The notes under the pieces are model-generated. The model worked only from the letters and a program-made list of their open reading frames with translations. It was not told the origin of the DNA and searched no databases. A stretch of DNA of 64,000 nucleotides from Armatimonadota bacterium (GTDB lineage: Bacteria > Armatimonadota > Fimbriimonadia > Fimbriimonadales > Fimbriimonadaceae). Both the position numbers and the translations under genes were made by a program. Numbering within the stretch: the first letter of the stretch is position 1; the number at the start of each line of letters is the position of its first letter. The stretch spans positions 1,175,985 through 1,239,984 of the forward strand of contig JAFDWR010000001.1 of the NCBI GenBank assembly GCA_018268355.1, in the 5' to 3' direction. This document shows positions 1 through 7,762 of the stretch, in pieces.

Positions 1-215
1 TCGACAAAGCTGATCATGAAGATAAACCGGAAGCCCATGAAGAGCACGCCGAAAACCCAGCCGCTCCGTGCGCCGCGGGTTCCCTCCTGGCTTAGCGAGA
101 AGAACCACGGGATGAGCGCGAGGAGGGCAAACTCGGAGATCCCCACCGGCGGGAAGGCGAGCGAAAGCAGCAACGCCGACAGCGCGGGGGGCCACGCCCT
201 AGCGATGGACGCCAT
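1..215 (-). CDS. lnt: apolipoprotein N-acyltransferase, N-terminal part (cut by window edge)
   Basis: An open frame runs from ATG at 215 to the left edge without a stop (71 codons). It begins MASIARAWPP and continues with a hydrophobic stretch containing LAFPPVG, then ALIPWFF, then a GWVFGVLFMGF segment. Proline-rich LAFPP after the first membrane helix, followed by LIPWF and a GW-FG helix, is the usual N-terminal pattern of Lnt, the inner-membrane enzyme that adds the third acyl chain to lipoproteins. The start overlaps the end of the upstream phosphatase gene by 17 bp, so the two are probably translationally coupled. The nitrilase-like catalytic domain lies outside the window, so the call rests on the N-terminal membrane part only. 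The several lipoprotein genes in this window fit the assignment. Confidence 0.72.
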   Translation of the reverse strand, partial: MASIARAWPPALSALLLSLAFPPVGISEFALLALIPWFFSLSQEGTRGARSGWVFGVLFMGFRFIFMISFV

Positions 216-840
216 CAAGGTTGCCTCCGAGGGTGTTGATTCGGTCGAGGTGGGCAATGTCGCTCAGGCGGTGGAGCCGCCACGAGCCTTCGGGCAGCCG
301 GTGAAGCTCGGTCACCGACGCGTTGTGAAAACTGAACGCCCGCGCGGTGACGAGGCTCCCGCCGATGAGCTTGGCGAGAACGAGCGACAAGGTCCCGCCG
401 TGGGAGACAATCGCGACCGGCTGTTGCGCTTTGGCGATCAGCTCGGGAAGAGGCGAAAGTCGGTTCCACACGTCGCGGATCGATTCTCCGCCCGGAGGCC
501 TCACATCGGCTTTGTGGACGCCTTGGGCGACCGACGCCTCGTCAATGTTGGACCCGATTTCTCGAAAGTGCAGCCCCTCCCACTCGCCGAAGCTCCGCTC
601 GCGGAGCAGCTCGACGGTCTTGAGCGTTGCCCCTACCGAGAGGGCGACCGGCTCGGCGGTTTGCATCGCCCTGAGAAGGTCGCTCGACCAGACTTCATGG
701 ATCTCGTGCGTCGCGAGGTGTTCGGCAAGGGCCTGAGCCTGTTGTTGCCCGACGTCGTCGAGCGGAATATCGGCGTGGCCCTGGGCGCGGTGAGCGGCAT
801 TCCACTCGGTTTGTCCGTGTCGAATGAGCAGCAGCCGCAT
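199..840 (-). CDS. histidine phosphatase family protein (phosphoglycerate mutase-like)
   Basis: This 213-residue protein has the catalytic RHG motif at residues 7-9 (His8 phospho-acceptor), Arg57 in SSDLLRA, the acid residue near 81 in the ERSFGEWEG segment, and the second histidine (His147) in VSHGG. These are the hallmarks of the small cofactor-dependent phosphoglycerate mutase-like phosphatases (GpmB/CobC type). The RSFGEWEG signature is shared by alpha-ribazole phosphatases and broad phosphatases, so the substrate cannot be fixed. No cobalamin genes are nearby. It is third in a minus-strand run prpB, unknown gene, phosphatase, lnt, and starts 15 bp after the previous stop. Confidence 0.85.
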   Translation of the reverse strand: MRLLLIRHGQTEWNAAHRAQGHADIPLDDVGQQQAQALAEHLATHEIHEVWSSDLLRAMQTAEPVALSVGATLKTVELLRERSFGEWEGLHFREIGSNIDEASVAQGVHKADVRPPGGESIRDVWNRLSPLPELIAKAQQPVAIVSHGGTLSLVLAKLIGGSLVTARAFSFHNASVTELHRLPEGSWRLHRLSDIAHLDRINTLGGNLDGVHR

Positions 841-855
841 CCCTCGGTTATACCG

Positions 856-1764
856 TCAGGCCTGCCACGGCTTGAGTTCGCCGAGCTCGTTTCCGGTCGG
901 GCCAACGCCGAGCGCGCCCACTCGGAGCGTCTTCACCGGCACCGGCTTTTCGGCGGGCGAAAGAAGGTGGACCACGCCGACCTCAAAGTCGATCCGGTCA
1001 AGAATCGCCATGCAGATCTCTTCGTTGCTCGCCTTCGCGAGGGCAGCGAGTCGACGAGCGTATCGATCCGGCGGGGCGACCAGCAGCCGCTGGCAGTGGA
1101 AGTGGTCAAGCGCTCGCGAGGCAAGGGAATCCTCAATTTCGCCGTCTTGGATGATGAAAAGCGTGCTGCCCTGGACCTCGACCCGGAGCGCGTCGCGCAG
1201 ACCCACCCCATGCGCCTCGGTGGGCCGGATCAGCTCGCCCGACCCGAGTCGAACGCCCTCGAGGGTCAGGTTGGTCAACAGCTCTTCGTGCGGGGTCGAT
1301 TCGTCGATCAGTTTCATCCACTGCGCCTTGCGCTGGGAGATCTGAATCGCGAGGGGGAAGGCGGACTCAACCTCGACATGCTCGGCGAGGCAGGGCAGGT
1401 GGTCCACGTCAATCGGGGTTCCATCCGCCACGATCACCCGCTCGGGCCGAAGCAGCTCGATCAGAAGCAGGAGCGACTGGAACCCGAGCGGCGACGGTCG
1501 ATAGGGCGGGAGTAGGACAGTATCGCCGGGTTGCACGAGGGTCGCGGCGGCCAGCAGCACCACATGGGGCGCGGACATCGCCTGGAGCGAGCCGAAGAAC
1601 CGCGAACCGACGAGCTTGCCGCCCTCGTTGCGCCAGAACCGTCCGGGACAGGTCTGGGTCGCTTCCGCAGGATCAAGACACACGAGCCCTTCGCCCTTGG
1701 CGATGCATTCGCGCAACCAAGACTTCCATTGAACGCCGTCATGTCCAAGGAGAAGGACGCACAT
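856..1764 (-). CDS. hypothetical protein, 302 aa, in prpB operon
   Basis: I do not recognise this family. The protein is cytosolic in appearance (no signal peptide or clear membrane helix) and has a beta-rich N-terminus (MCVLLLGHDG), a run VVLLAAATLVQPGDTVLLPP that resembles an alpha/beta core strand-loop, and a conserved-looking glycine-rich tail (VGALGVGPTG). It starts 10 bp after the prpB stop with GAGG 8 nt upstream of ATG, and ends 15 bp before the phosphatase gene, so it is almost certainly co-transcribed with both. Base composition matches the neighbours. No function is proposed. Confidence 0.7.
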   Translation of the reverse strand: MCVLLLGHDGVQWKSWLRECIAKGEGLVCLDPAEATQTCPGRFWRNEGGKLVGSRFFGSLQAMSAPHVVLLAAATLVQPGDTVLLPPYRPSPLGFQSLLLLIELLRPERVIVADGTPIDVDHLPCLAEHVEVESAFPLAIQISQRKAQWMKLIDESTPHEELLTNLTLEGVRLGSGELIRPTEAHGVGLRDALRVEVQGSTLFIIQDGEIEDSLASRALDHFHCQRLLVAPPDRYARRLAALAKASNEEICMAILDRIDFEVGVVHLLSPAEKPVPVKTLRVGALGVGPTGNELGELKPWQA

Positions 1765-1774
1765 GAGGGGAACC

Positions 1775-2662
1775 TCAGAACTTCAGAGCCTGGTCGCGCT
1801 CGGCATAAGCCTCGTAGTCGAGGGTGGCGTAAAGCTCCTTTCGAGTGCGCATCTTGTCCATGTATCCGGCCTGGGTGCCCGTGGCGAGTAGCTCGGCGTA
1901 AAACTCCTCGATCGCTTTCAGCATCACGCGCAGGGCGGTGACCGGGAAGATCACCATGTTGTAGCCCAGCTCCTCGAACCTCGCCGCGCTGATGAGCGGC
2001 GTCTTTCCAAACTCGGTCATGTTCGCGAGAAGAGGCACCGAGATCGCATCGCGGAACGCGGCAAACTCGCCCTCGTCGATCAGCCCTTCGGGGAAGATCG
2101 CGTCCGCGCCCGCATCGATGTAGGCCTTTGCCCGTGCAATCGCGCCGTCGAGACCCTCGATACCGCGAGCGTCCGTCCGAGCGACGATCATGAACGAGCT
2201 GTCGCGCTTGGCGTCGACCGCCGACCGGACCTTGCTGCACATGTGCGCGGTGGGGATGACGTCCTTGCCGTCAAGGTGGCCACATCGCTTTGGGCTGACC
2301 TGGTCTTCGATGTGAATCCCCGCGAGGCCTGCCCGCTCCATCTCGATCACCGTCCGAACGACGTTCCAGGTTTCCCCAAACCCGGTGTCGGCATCGCTGA
2401 GGATCGGAATTGGCGCAACTGTGGTGGCTTGGCCTGCGACTGCCGCCATCTCGTTGAGCGTCATCAGGGCGATGTCGGGCACCCCGAGGACCTGGTTGGT
2501 CATCGCTCCCCCGCTGAGATAGACCGCCCTTGCGCCCTGCTTGTAGGCCGCGAGTGCAGACAAGGCGCTGAACGCTCCCGGCATCACCACAATCCCCGAC
2601 GACATGAGGTCTCGGAGGACCTGACCTGGGCGATGAAGGGGAGGTTGGATCATGGAAACCAC
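1775..2662 (-). CDS. prpB: methylisocitrate lyase / isocitrate lyase-family enzyme
   Basis: This 295-residue protein carries the family signature KRCGH at residues 125-129 with the catalytic cysteine 127, preceded by IHIEDQVSP, plus the substrate/Mg-binding segments YLSGG near 48-52, SDADTGFG near 89-96 and VARTDA. The length and KRCGH motif fit 2-methylisocitrate lyase (PrpB), which splits 2-methylisocitrate to pyruvate and succinate in propionate breakdown. No prpC or prpD is in the window, so a related lyase (dimethylmalate or phosphonopyruvate hydrolase type) is possible. A GTG start at 2662 lies 8 nt after a TAGCAT box and is preferred over ATG 2653, which would leave a short leader. It is first in the operon. 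Confidence 0.85.
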   Translation of the reverse strand: MVSMIQPPLHRPGQVLRDLMSSGIVVMPGAFSALSALAAYKQGARAVYLSGGAMTNQVLGVPDIALMTLNEMAAVAGQATTVAPIPILSDADTGFGETWNVVRTVIEMERAGLAGIHIEDQVSPKRCGHLDGKDVIPTAHMCSKVRSAVDAKRDSSFMIVARTDARGIEGLDGAIARAKAYIDAGADAIFPEGLIDEGEFAAFRDAISVPLLANMTEFGKTPLISAARFEELGYNMVIFPVTALRVMLKAIEEFYAELLATGTQAGYMDKMRTRKELYATLDYEAYAERDQALKF

Positions 2663-2670
2663 ATGTGCTA

Positions 2671-2676
2671 ATGCTA
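2671..2676 (-). promoter_or_regulatory. -10 box of prpB, leaderless arrangement
   Basis: TAGCAT on the minus strand ends 8 nt before the GTG start at 2662. No Shine-Dalgarno lies between. It belongs to the set of TANNNT boxes found just before starts in this window. Confidence 0.45.
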
Positions 2677-2734
2677 GGATTTTGAATCTCGAGCTAAGGA
2701 ACGGCCCTTAACGTGCTGATTTTACAAGGTAACG

Positions 2735-3328
2735 ATGTCGATCTTTCTGTGCATCACGCTGATCTTGATTGTGGCGGTAGCCGCTTGGCTACGAATGCGC
2801 CACCTTGCCAAGGTGCGTGCGAGCGTGAAAGTCGTCGAGGTCGCCGGGCCGAGTCTGGAAGACGGTCTCGCAGAGATTGCCGCTGAGCTTGAGCGGAAGA
2901 TCCTAGAGATTGAGGCTTCGGGAATGGCTCTCACCGGAAAGAACGTGAACATCGTTTGTGCTCAGGGTCACGTTCACGTTTACAACGAATTCCTCCGCAA
3001 CCGGTCCAACGACAGCGTCCCCGACCGCGGTCTCTTTGTTGACCAGTTCAACAAGGCCTTTTGGGATCCCAACCTCGGTTATCGCGGCCCCAAGCATCAG
3101 CACCTGACTCCTGGGCAGGGCATGGGATGGGTTCCGACCTCGTTCGGCTGTCCGGACTGCGGCGAGCGACACCACAGTTTTGAGAACTTTGAGATGGTGA
3201 GCTACACCACCTGCGGCGCGCACCTTGTTCGCCGCGGCGTGAACGAATGCCCGATCTGCGCGGCGATTCACGAAGCCAGCCTTGCCGAGTTTCAGCTTCG
3301 CGCCAAGCAAACCCGTCGATCGGCCTAA
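2735..3328 (+). CDS. hypothetical membrane-anchored protein with zinc-ribbon-like cysteines
   Basis: The protein (197 aa) opens with one membrane segment (residues about 2-18), then a short charged helix (about 40-62) and a globular part rich in Cys/His: CAQGHVH near 75-81, CPDCGERHH near 139-147, TTCGAH near 159-164 and CPIC near 173-176. The paired CxxC motifs suggest a structural zinc site of four or more ligands. The start ATG has AAGG a few bases upstream. It is followed 38 bp later by uvrB on the same strand and may share its transcript. I do not recognise the family; function unknown. Confidence 0.7.
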   Translation: MSIFLCITLILIVAVAAWLRMRHLAKVRASVKVVEVAGPSLEDGLAEIAAELERKILEIEASGMALTGKNVNIVCAQGHVHVYNEFLRNRSNDSVPDRGLFVDQFNKAFWDPNLGYRGPKHQHLTPGQGMGWVPTSFGCPDCGERHHSFENFEMVSYTTCGAHLVRRGVNECPICAAIHEASLAEFQLRAKQTRRSA

Positions 3329-3366
3329 CGAACTGCTCCGGAGTGGAGTAGGCTTTAGGTAGACGA

Positions 3367-5436
3367 ATGGCGATTGTTCAGTACGACTACCCGTTGCGCC
3401 TTGCGCAGGATTTTTCGCCAAAGGGTGATCAGGCGACCGCCATCGCGGGCCTGGTGGATGGCCTTGAATCGGGCTACCGATTCCAAACCCTCCTCGGTGC
3501 GACGGGAACAGGAAAGACCTACACGATGGCCTCGGTGATTGCGCAGTCGCAACGACCTGCGCTCATCCTTGCCCACAACAAGACGCTTGCCGCTCAGCTT
3601 TGCCAAGAGTTCCGAGCCTTTTTCCCCGAGAATTCGGTTCAATACTTTATTAGTTATTACGACTACTATCAACCGGAAGCCTACGTTCCCGGAACCGACC
3701 TTTACATCGAAAAGGACTCCAGCGTGAACGAGGAAATCGAGCGACTACGGCACGCCGCCACCCACGCGCTGCTTGAACGACGGGACGTGGTTCTCGTGGC
3801 CAGTGTGTCGTGTATCTATGGCCTGGGTAGCCCTGACGAGTACTCCGAGGCCGTCGTCACCTTCAAAAAGGACGAGGTCTTTGACCTTCACACCGTCACC
3901 GAGAAGCTCGTCCAGATGCAGTTCACGCGGAACAACATCGCGCTGGAGCGCGGCACCTTCCGGCTGCGCGGCGACACCCTTGAGATTCAACCTAAGGACG
4001 AAGAAGTCATCACGCGCATCGAGTTCTTCGGCGATACGATTGAGCGCATCCGACTCCTCGACCCACTGACCGGCGAAGTCATCGACGAGCCGTCGCAAGT
4101 CAGCGTCTTCCCCGCCACTCACTACGTCACGCCGTGGGAGCGGATGGATGAAGTCATTGAGCAGATCAAGGAAGAGCTCGACCAGCAAGAGGAGTACTTC
4201 AAGGCCCAGGGCAAGCTGCTTGAGGCGCAGCGGATTCGTCAGCGCACTGAGTTTGACCTCGAGATGATGCGCGAGGTCGGCTATTGCACGGGCATTGAGA
4301 ACTATTCCCGCTACTTTGATGGTCGCGAGCCGGGCACCGCGCCGTTCACCCTTCTCGACTTCTTGCCGTCAGATGCGATCGTCTTCATTGACGAGAGCCA
4401 CCAGACGCTGCCGCAGATTCGCGCGATGTACAACGGCGACCGACAGCGTAAGTCGGTGCTCGTTGACTACGGGTTCCGGCTCCCTTCAGCGCTCGACAAT
4501 CGGCCGCTCAAGTTCGAAGAGTTCCTTGAGCGCGTGCCCCAGGTTGTCTTCGTCTCCGCGACGCCGGGGCCGTTCGAGAAGGAAGTCCAGAACCAAGTGG
4601 TTCAGCAGATCATTCGCCCGACCTATCTGGTCGATCCCGAAGTCGACATCCGACCCACCAAGGGCCAGATCGATGACCTCATGCATGAGATCAAGGAGGT
4701 TGTCGCGACCGGCAAGCGCGTCCTCGTTACCACGCTGACGAAGAAGATGGCGGAGGACCTCACCGGCTACCTCCAGGACCTTGCGATCAAGGTGCAGTAC
4801 ATCCACTCGAACGTCCACTCGCTCGACCGCCCCGAGATCCTGCGGGACCTGCGGCTTGGCGTCTACGACGTGGTCGTCGGGGTGAACCTCCTGCGTGAAG
4901 GTTTGGACCTTCCCGAAGTGGCGTTGGTCGCGATTTTGGATGCGGACAAGGAAGGCTTCCTCCGATCCGAAACCTCGCTCATCCAGACCATCGGTCGTGC
5001 CGCTCGAAACGTCGAGGGTCGAGTTATTATGTACGCTGATCATATCACGGGCTCGATGCAGCGCGCGATCGATGAGACAAACCGCCGCCGCGAGACCCAG
5101 CTTGCCTACAACCGCGAGCATGGCGTTTCGCCGTACACCGTGCAAAAGAGCGTTCGCGAGACCGTGCGGTCGTACGATGCGGTGGCCGAGGTCACCGCGC
5201 AATACAACTCTGAGGTGGCCTCCAAGCTGGGCGAGGGCGAAGTCCGATTGGAAGACCTTCCGATGCTGATCGGCTCGCTGGAGAAGCAGATGAAGGACCT
5301 CGCGAAGTCGATGGAGTTTGAGCAGGCGGCGAAGGTCCGCGATGAGATTCTTGAGCTGCGCAAGCTGATGGGGACGAGCGACGGCAAGCTTGGCCAGGAG
5401 AGACGACGACTGCCGGGTGCAAGGTCGCGACGATGA
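3367..5436 (+). CDS. uvrB: excinuclease ABC subunit B
   Basis: UvrB is the damage-verifying helicase-like subunit of nucleotide excision repair, working with UvrA and UvrC. The 689-residue protein has Walker A GATGTGKT at 44-51, the beta-hairpin YYDYYQPEAY at about 97-106 that clamps damaged DNA, DESH of the Walker B region, the helicase motif VI QTIGRAARN, and a C-terminal UVR motif (about 625-660, EFEQAAKVRDEI) that contacts UvrC. The length is normal. Its stop overlaps the start of the next gene by 4 bp (ATGA), giving translational coupling to a nucleoside phosphorylase, an unusual partner for uvrB. Confidence 0.98.
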   Translation: MAIVQYDYPLRLAQDFSPKGDQATAIAGLVDGLESGYRFQTLLGATGTGKTYTMASVIAQSQRPALILAHNKTLAAQLCQEFRAFFPENSVQYFISYYDYYQPEAYVPGTDLYIEKDSSVNEEIERLRHAATHALLERRDVVLVASVSCIYGLGSPDEYSEAVVTFKKDEVFDLHTVTEKLVQMQFTRNNIALERGTFRLRGDTLEIQPKDEEVITRIEFFGDTIERIRLLDPLTGEVIDEPSQVSVFPATHYVTPWERMDEVIEQIKEELDQQEEYFKAQGKLLEAQRIRQRTEFDLEMMREVGYCTGIENYSRYFDGREPGTAPFTLLDFLPSDAIVFIDESHQTLPQIRAMYNGDRQRKSVLVDYGFRLPSALDNRPLKFEEFLERVPQVVFVSATPGPFEKEVQNQVVQQIIRPTYLVDPEVDIRPTKGQIDDLMHEIKEVVATGKRVLVTTLTKKMAEDLTGYLQDLAIKVQYIHSNVHSLDRPEILRDLRLGVYDVVVGVNLLREGLDLPEVALVAILDADKEGFLRSETSLIQTIGRAARNVEGRVIMYADHITGSMQRAIDETNRRRETQLAYNREHGVSPYTVQKSVRETVRSYDAVAEVTAQYNSEVASKLGEGEVRLEDLPMLIGSLEKQMKDLAKSMEFEQAAKVRDEILELRKLMGTSDGKLGQERRRLPGARSRR

Positions 5437-6725
5437 GCTTTTCGATTGCCCATTTCCTCGCCGAACGGCGCGACGGCGCGGTCCATCGACGGGAAGACCT
5501 CCTGGATTTTGCCCGCCTGGCCGGTTCAAAAGAGCTTCCGGACTACCAAATCTCGGCATGGCTGATGGCGGCCTACCTGAATCCCCTGAGCCTAGAAGAG
5601 ACAGTCGGGCTGACCCTGGGCATGGCGGAAAGCGGCGAGCGGCTCGACCTTGCAGGCCTCCCGAAGCCGTGGGTAGATAAGCACAGCACGGGTGGCGTGG
5701 GCGACAAGACGACGCTGGTTCTTCTTCCCCTTCTCGCCGCCTGCGGCCTCACCATGGTGAAGATGAGCGGTCGTGGACTAGGAATCACGGGCGGAACAAT
5801 TGATAAGCTCGCTTCTATTCCTGGATTTCGGACCGACCTTTCGAGCCAGGAGATGATTGAACAAGCGAGTCGGATCGGGCTTGCCCTCACCGGCCAAACG
5901 CCCGCCCTTGCCCCCGCGGACGGCGTGCTCTATGGCCTTCGCGATGTCACCCAGACCGTCGCCTCAATCCCTCTCATTGTCAGCAGCATCCTCAGCAAGA
6001 AGATCGCAGGTGGGGCGGAAGTGATTGGCCTTGACGTGAAGTGCGGCTCGGGCGCCTTCATGCCCACCGCCGAGGCCGCAGAGGAGCTCGCAACCTGGCT
6101 GTCAAAGGTCGGAAAGGCATGCGGACTCAGTCTCCACGTCACGATCACCGACATGGACCAGCCGCTCGGACAGGCGGCGGGCAACTTGATCGAGGTACGA
6201 GAGGCCTTCCGGGTCCTGTCGCGCCAAGCCCTGAGTCCGAACGAGAAGCGGTTTGAGAACTTGTGCATCGAGCTCGCCACTGAGACCCTCGAAGCGGTCG
6301 GGCAGCACGACGCCAAGGCGGTCGTGGAGAAAGCCCTCGATGAAGGCAAGGCCCTCGAGAAGGCCCTCGAATGGACAACCGGGCAGGGCGCAACCACCTC
6401 CCCGCTTGACCTCTCCGTCGCCGAACCCCGACAGACGATCACGGCAAACCAAAGCGGCTATGCCCAACAAGTCAGTGCGCTTAGGGTCGGCGAAGCAGTG
6501 CTTGAGATGGGCGGCGGAAGGAAGAAGAAAACCGACGTGATTGACCTCACGGTGGGCGTGGAAACCCTCGTCCAAGTGGGTGACAAGATCGACGCTGGCC
6601 AGGCGCTCTTTCACCTCCACGGGAATGCCGATCAGTGCGCGGCGGCGGCAGCCGTGCTCCAAGATGCGGTGACCGTGGTGCAAACCCCCGTCGAGCCGAG
6701 ACCACTGATCCTCAAGCGACTCTAA
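5433..6725 (+). CDS. pdp: pyrimidine-nucleoside (thymidine) phosphorylase
   Basis: This 430-residue enzyme splits pyrimidine nucleosides with phosphate into base and (deoxy)ribose 1-phosphate. It shows the phosphate-binding KHSTGGVGDK at 83-92, the family signature SGRGLGITGGTIDKL at about 112-126, and the K-rich ADGVLYGLRDVT region. The C-terminal alpha/beta domain is complete. Thymidine phosphorylase (DeoA) and Pdp cannot be separated safely by eye; the length matches Pdp. It is coupled to uvrB by an ATGA overlap and runs convergently into corA, with the two 3' ends overlapping by 4 bp (6722-6725). Confidence 0.93.
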   Translation: MSFSIAHFLAERRDGAVHRREDLLDFARLAGSKELPDYQISAWLMAAYLNPLSLEETVGLTLGMAESGERLDLAGLPKPWVDKHSTGGVGDKTTLVLLPLLAACGLTMVKMSGRGLGITGGTIDKLASIPGFRTDLSSQEMIEQASRIGLALTGQTPALAPADGVLYGLRDVTQTVASIPLIVSSILSKKIAGGAEVIGLDVKCGSGAFMPTAEAAEELATWLSKVGKACGLSLHVTITDMDQPLGQAAGNLIEVREAFRVLSRQALSPNEKRFENLCIELATETLEAVGQHDAKAVVEKALDEGKALEKALEWTTGQGATTSPLDLSVAEPRQTITANQSGYAQQVSALRVGEAVLEMGGGRKKKTDVIDLTVGVETLVQVGDKIDAGQALFHLHGNADQCAAAAAVLQDAVTVVQTPVEPRPLILKRL

Positions 6726-7684
6726 AGCCAGCGCTTGCGCTTGAAGATCCAAATGACCAGCAGTCCGCCCACCACCATGAGCCCAATGGCCATCGGGTAG
6801 CCATATTGCCAGTCCAACTCCGGCATGGACTTGAAGTTCATCCCGTAGATGCCGGCGATAAGCGCACCGACCATCAGAACCGTGCTGATGACGGTCATCT
6901 TCTTCACGACCTCGTTGAGGTTATTCGAGACGTTGCTGAGGTGAACGTCTAGCATCGAAGCCAGCGTTTCCCGGTTGGAGTCGATGAGATCAGAGAGTCG
7001 CAGGCAATGGTCGTAAACATCCTGGAAGTAGCGCTTCACCTCGTCGGTGAGGATCGGGTGCTCATGCCGCAGGAGCTGGTTGAGCACGTCTCTGAGCGGC
7101 ACCACCGCGCGCCGTACGCTCCGAAAGCGCCGCTTCAGACCCAGAAGGTCGCGCACCTTGGTCAGGCTACCGTTGTAAATCTCATCGGCGACGTCGTCGA
7201 CCGCGTCTTCCAGATCGTCAATGAGCGGGAAATAGGCGTCCACGATGCCATCAATGAGGGTGTGGAACAGCATGCCAAGAGCCTCGGATCGATGCTTGCC
7301 GAGTGACTGCTTGCTCAGAGCCTCGATGCAATCCACCCGATGCTCGGCAACCGTGATCAGGCAGTTGCCCTTTGCAAAGAAGGCGATCTCTTCAAAGGCT
7401 TCGTCATGCGGAGCAGTCGCAACGAGGAAGAGGGTGCCGTCGAAGTCGGACATCGAGGGCCGTTCGTCGTGGCTAAGAGAGTCCTCGACCGCGAGCTCAT
7501 GAAGGCCGAGGACCTCCATCATCATTTTTCGAGTGGCGATGCGGTCGCGGACCTGAATCTGAACCCATTGGGCGGTGGCCGCCGAGTCGAGCATCTCTCG
7601 AACCGCTTCCGGGCTGACCTCTGACCATTGATGCCCTTCCAAAACGGCAAGGGCTCGAATCTCATACGGTGCGGCTACGTCCAC
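6722..7684 (-). CDS. corA: magnesium/cobalt transporter CorA
   Basis: CorA forms a pentameric inner-membrane Mg2+ channel. The C-terminus has the two expected membrane helices with the selectivity motif YGMNF between them (GMN at 281-283 counted from the start chosen here) and ends in a basic tail KRKRW. The large N-terminal cytosolic domain is present. A longer reading frame can start at TTG 7711, but that codon sits in the T-run of the icd terminator. A TAAACT box at 7692-7697 lies 7 nt before an in-frame GTG at 7684, so I choose GTG 7684 (320 aa). The gene is tail-to-tail with pdp, overlapping 4 bp. Confidence 0.93.
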   Translation of the reverse strand: MDVAAPYEIRALAVLEGHQWSEVSPEAVREMLDSAATAQWVQIQVRDRIATRKMMMEVLGLHELAVEDSLSHDERPSMSDFDGTLFLVATAPHDEAFEEIAFFAKGNCLITVAEHRVDCIEALSKQSLGKHRSEALGMLFHTLIDGIVDAYFPLIDDLEDAVDDVADEIYNGSLTKVRDLLGLKRRFRSVRRAVVPLRDVLNQLLRHEHPILTDEVKRYFQDVYDHCLRLSDLIDSNRETLASMLDVHLSNVSNNLNEVVKKMTVISTVLMVGALIAGIYGMNFKSMPELDWQYGYPMAIGLMVVGGLLVIWIFKRKRWL

Positions 7685-7691
7685 GCCCCCT

Positions 7692-7697
7692 AGTTTA
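7692..7697 (-). promoter_or_regulatory. -10 box of corA, leaderless arrangement
   Basis: TAAACT on the minus strand lies exactly 7 nt upstream of GTG 7684 and directly behind the terminator of icd, so corA has its own promoter rather than read-through from icd. Confidence 0.5.
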
Positions 7698-7709
7698 GAT
7701 CGGGCAGAC

Positions 7710-7740
7710 AAAAAAAGGGCCGGCGTCTCACGGCCGACCC
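7710..7740 (-). terminator. rho-independent terminator of icd
   Basis: On the minus strand an 8-bp stem (GGGTCGGC with GCCGGCCC, one G-T pair, loop of 8) is followed by seven T. It lies 22 bp after the icd stop. Confidence 0.8.
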
Positions 7741-7762
7741 TGATGCTTGTCCTCTTGCGGTC

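Noticed and set aside
16..1515. 499-codon plus-strand open frame
   Set aside because: It lies opposite lnt, the histidine phosphatase and the 302-aa gene, has low-complexity composition and no family motif; a shadow of the minus-strand genes.
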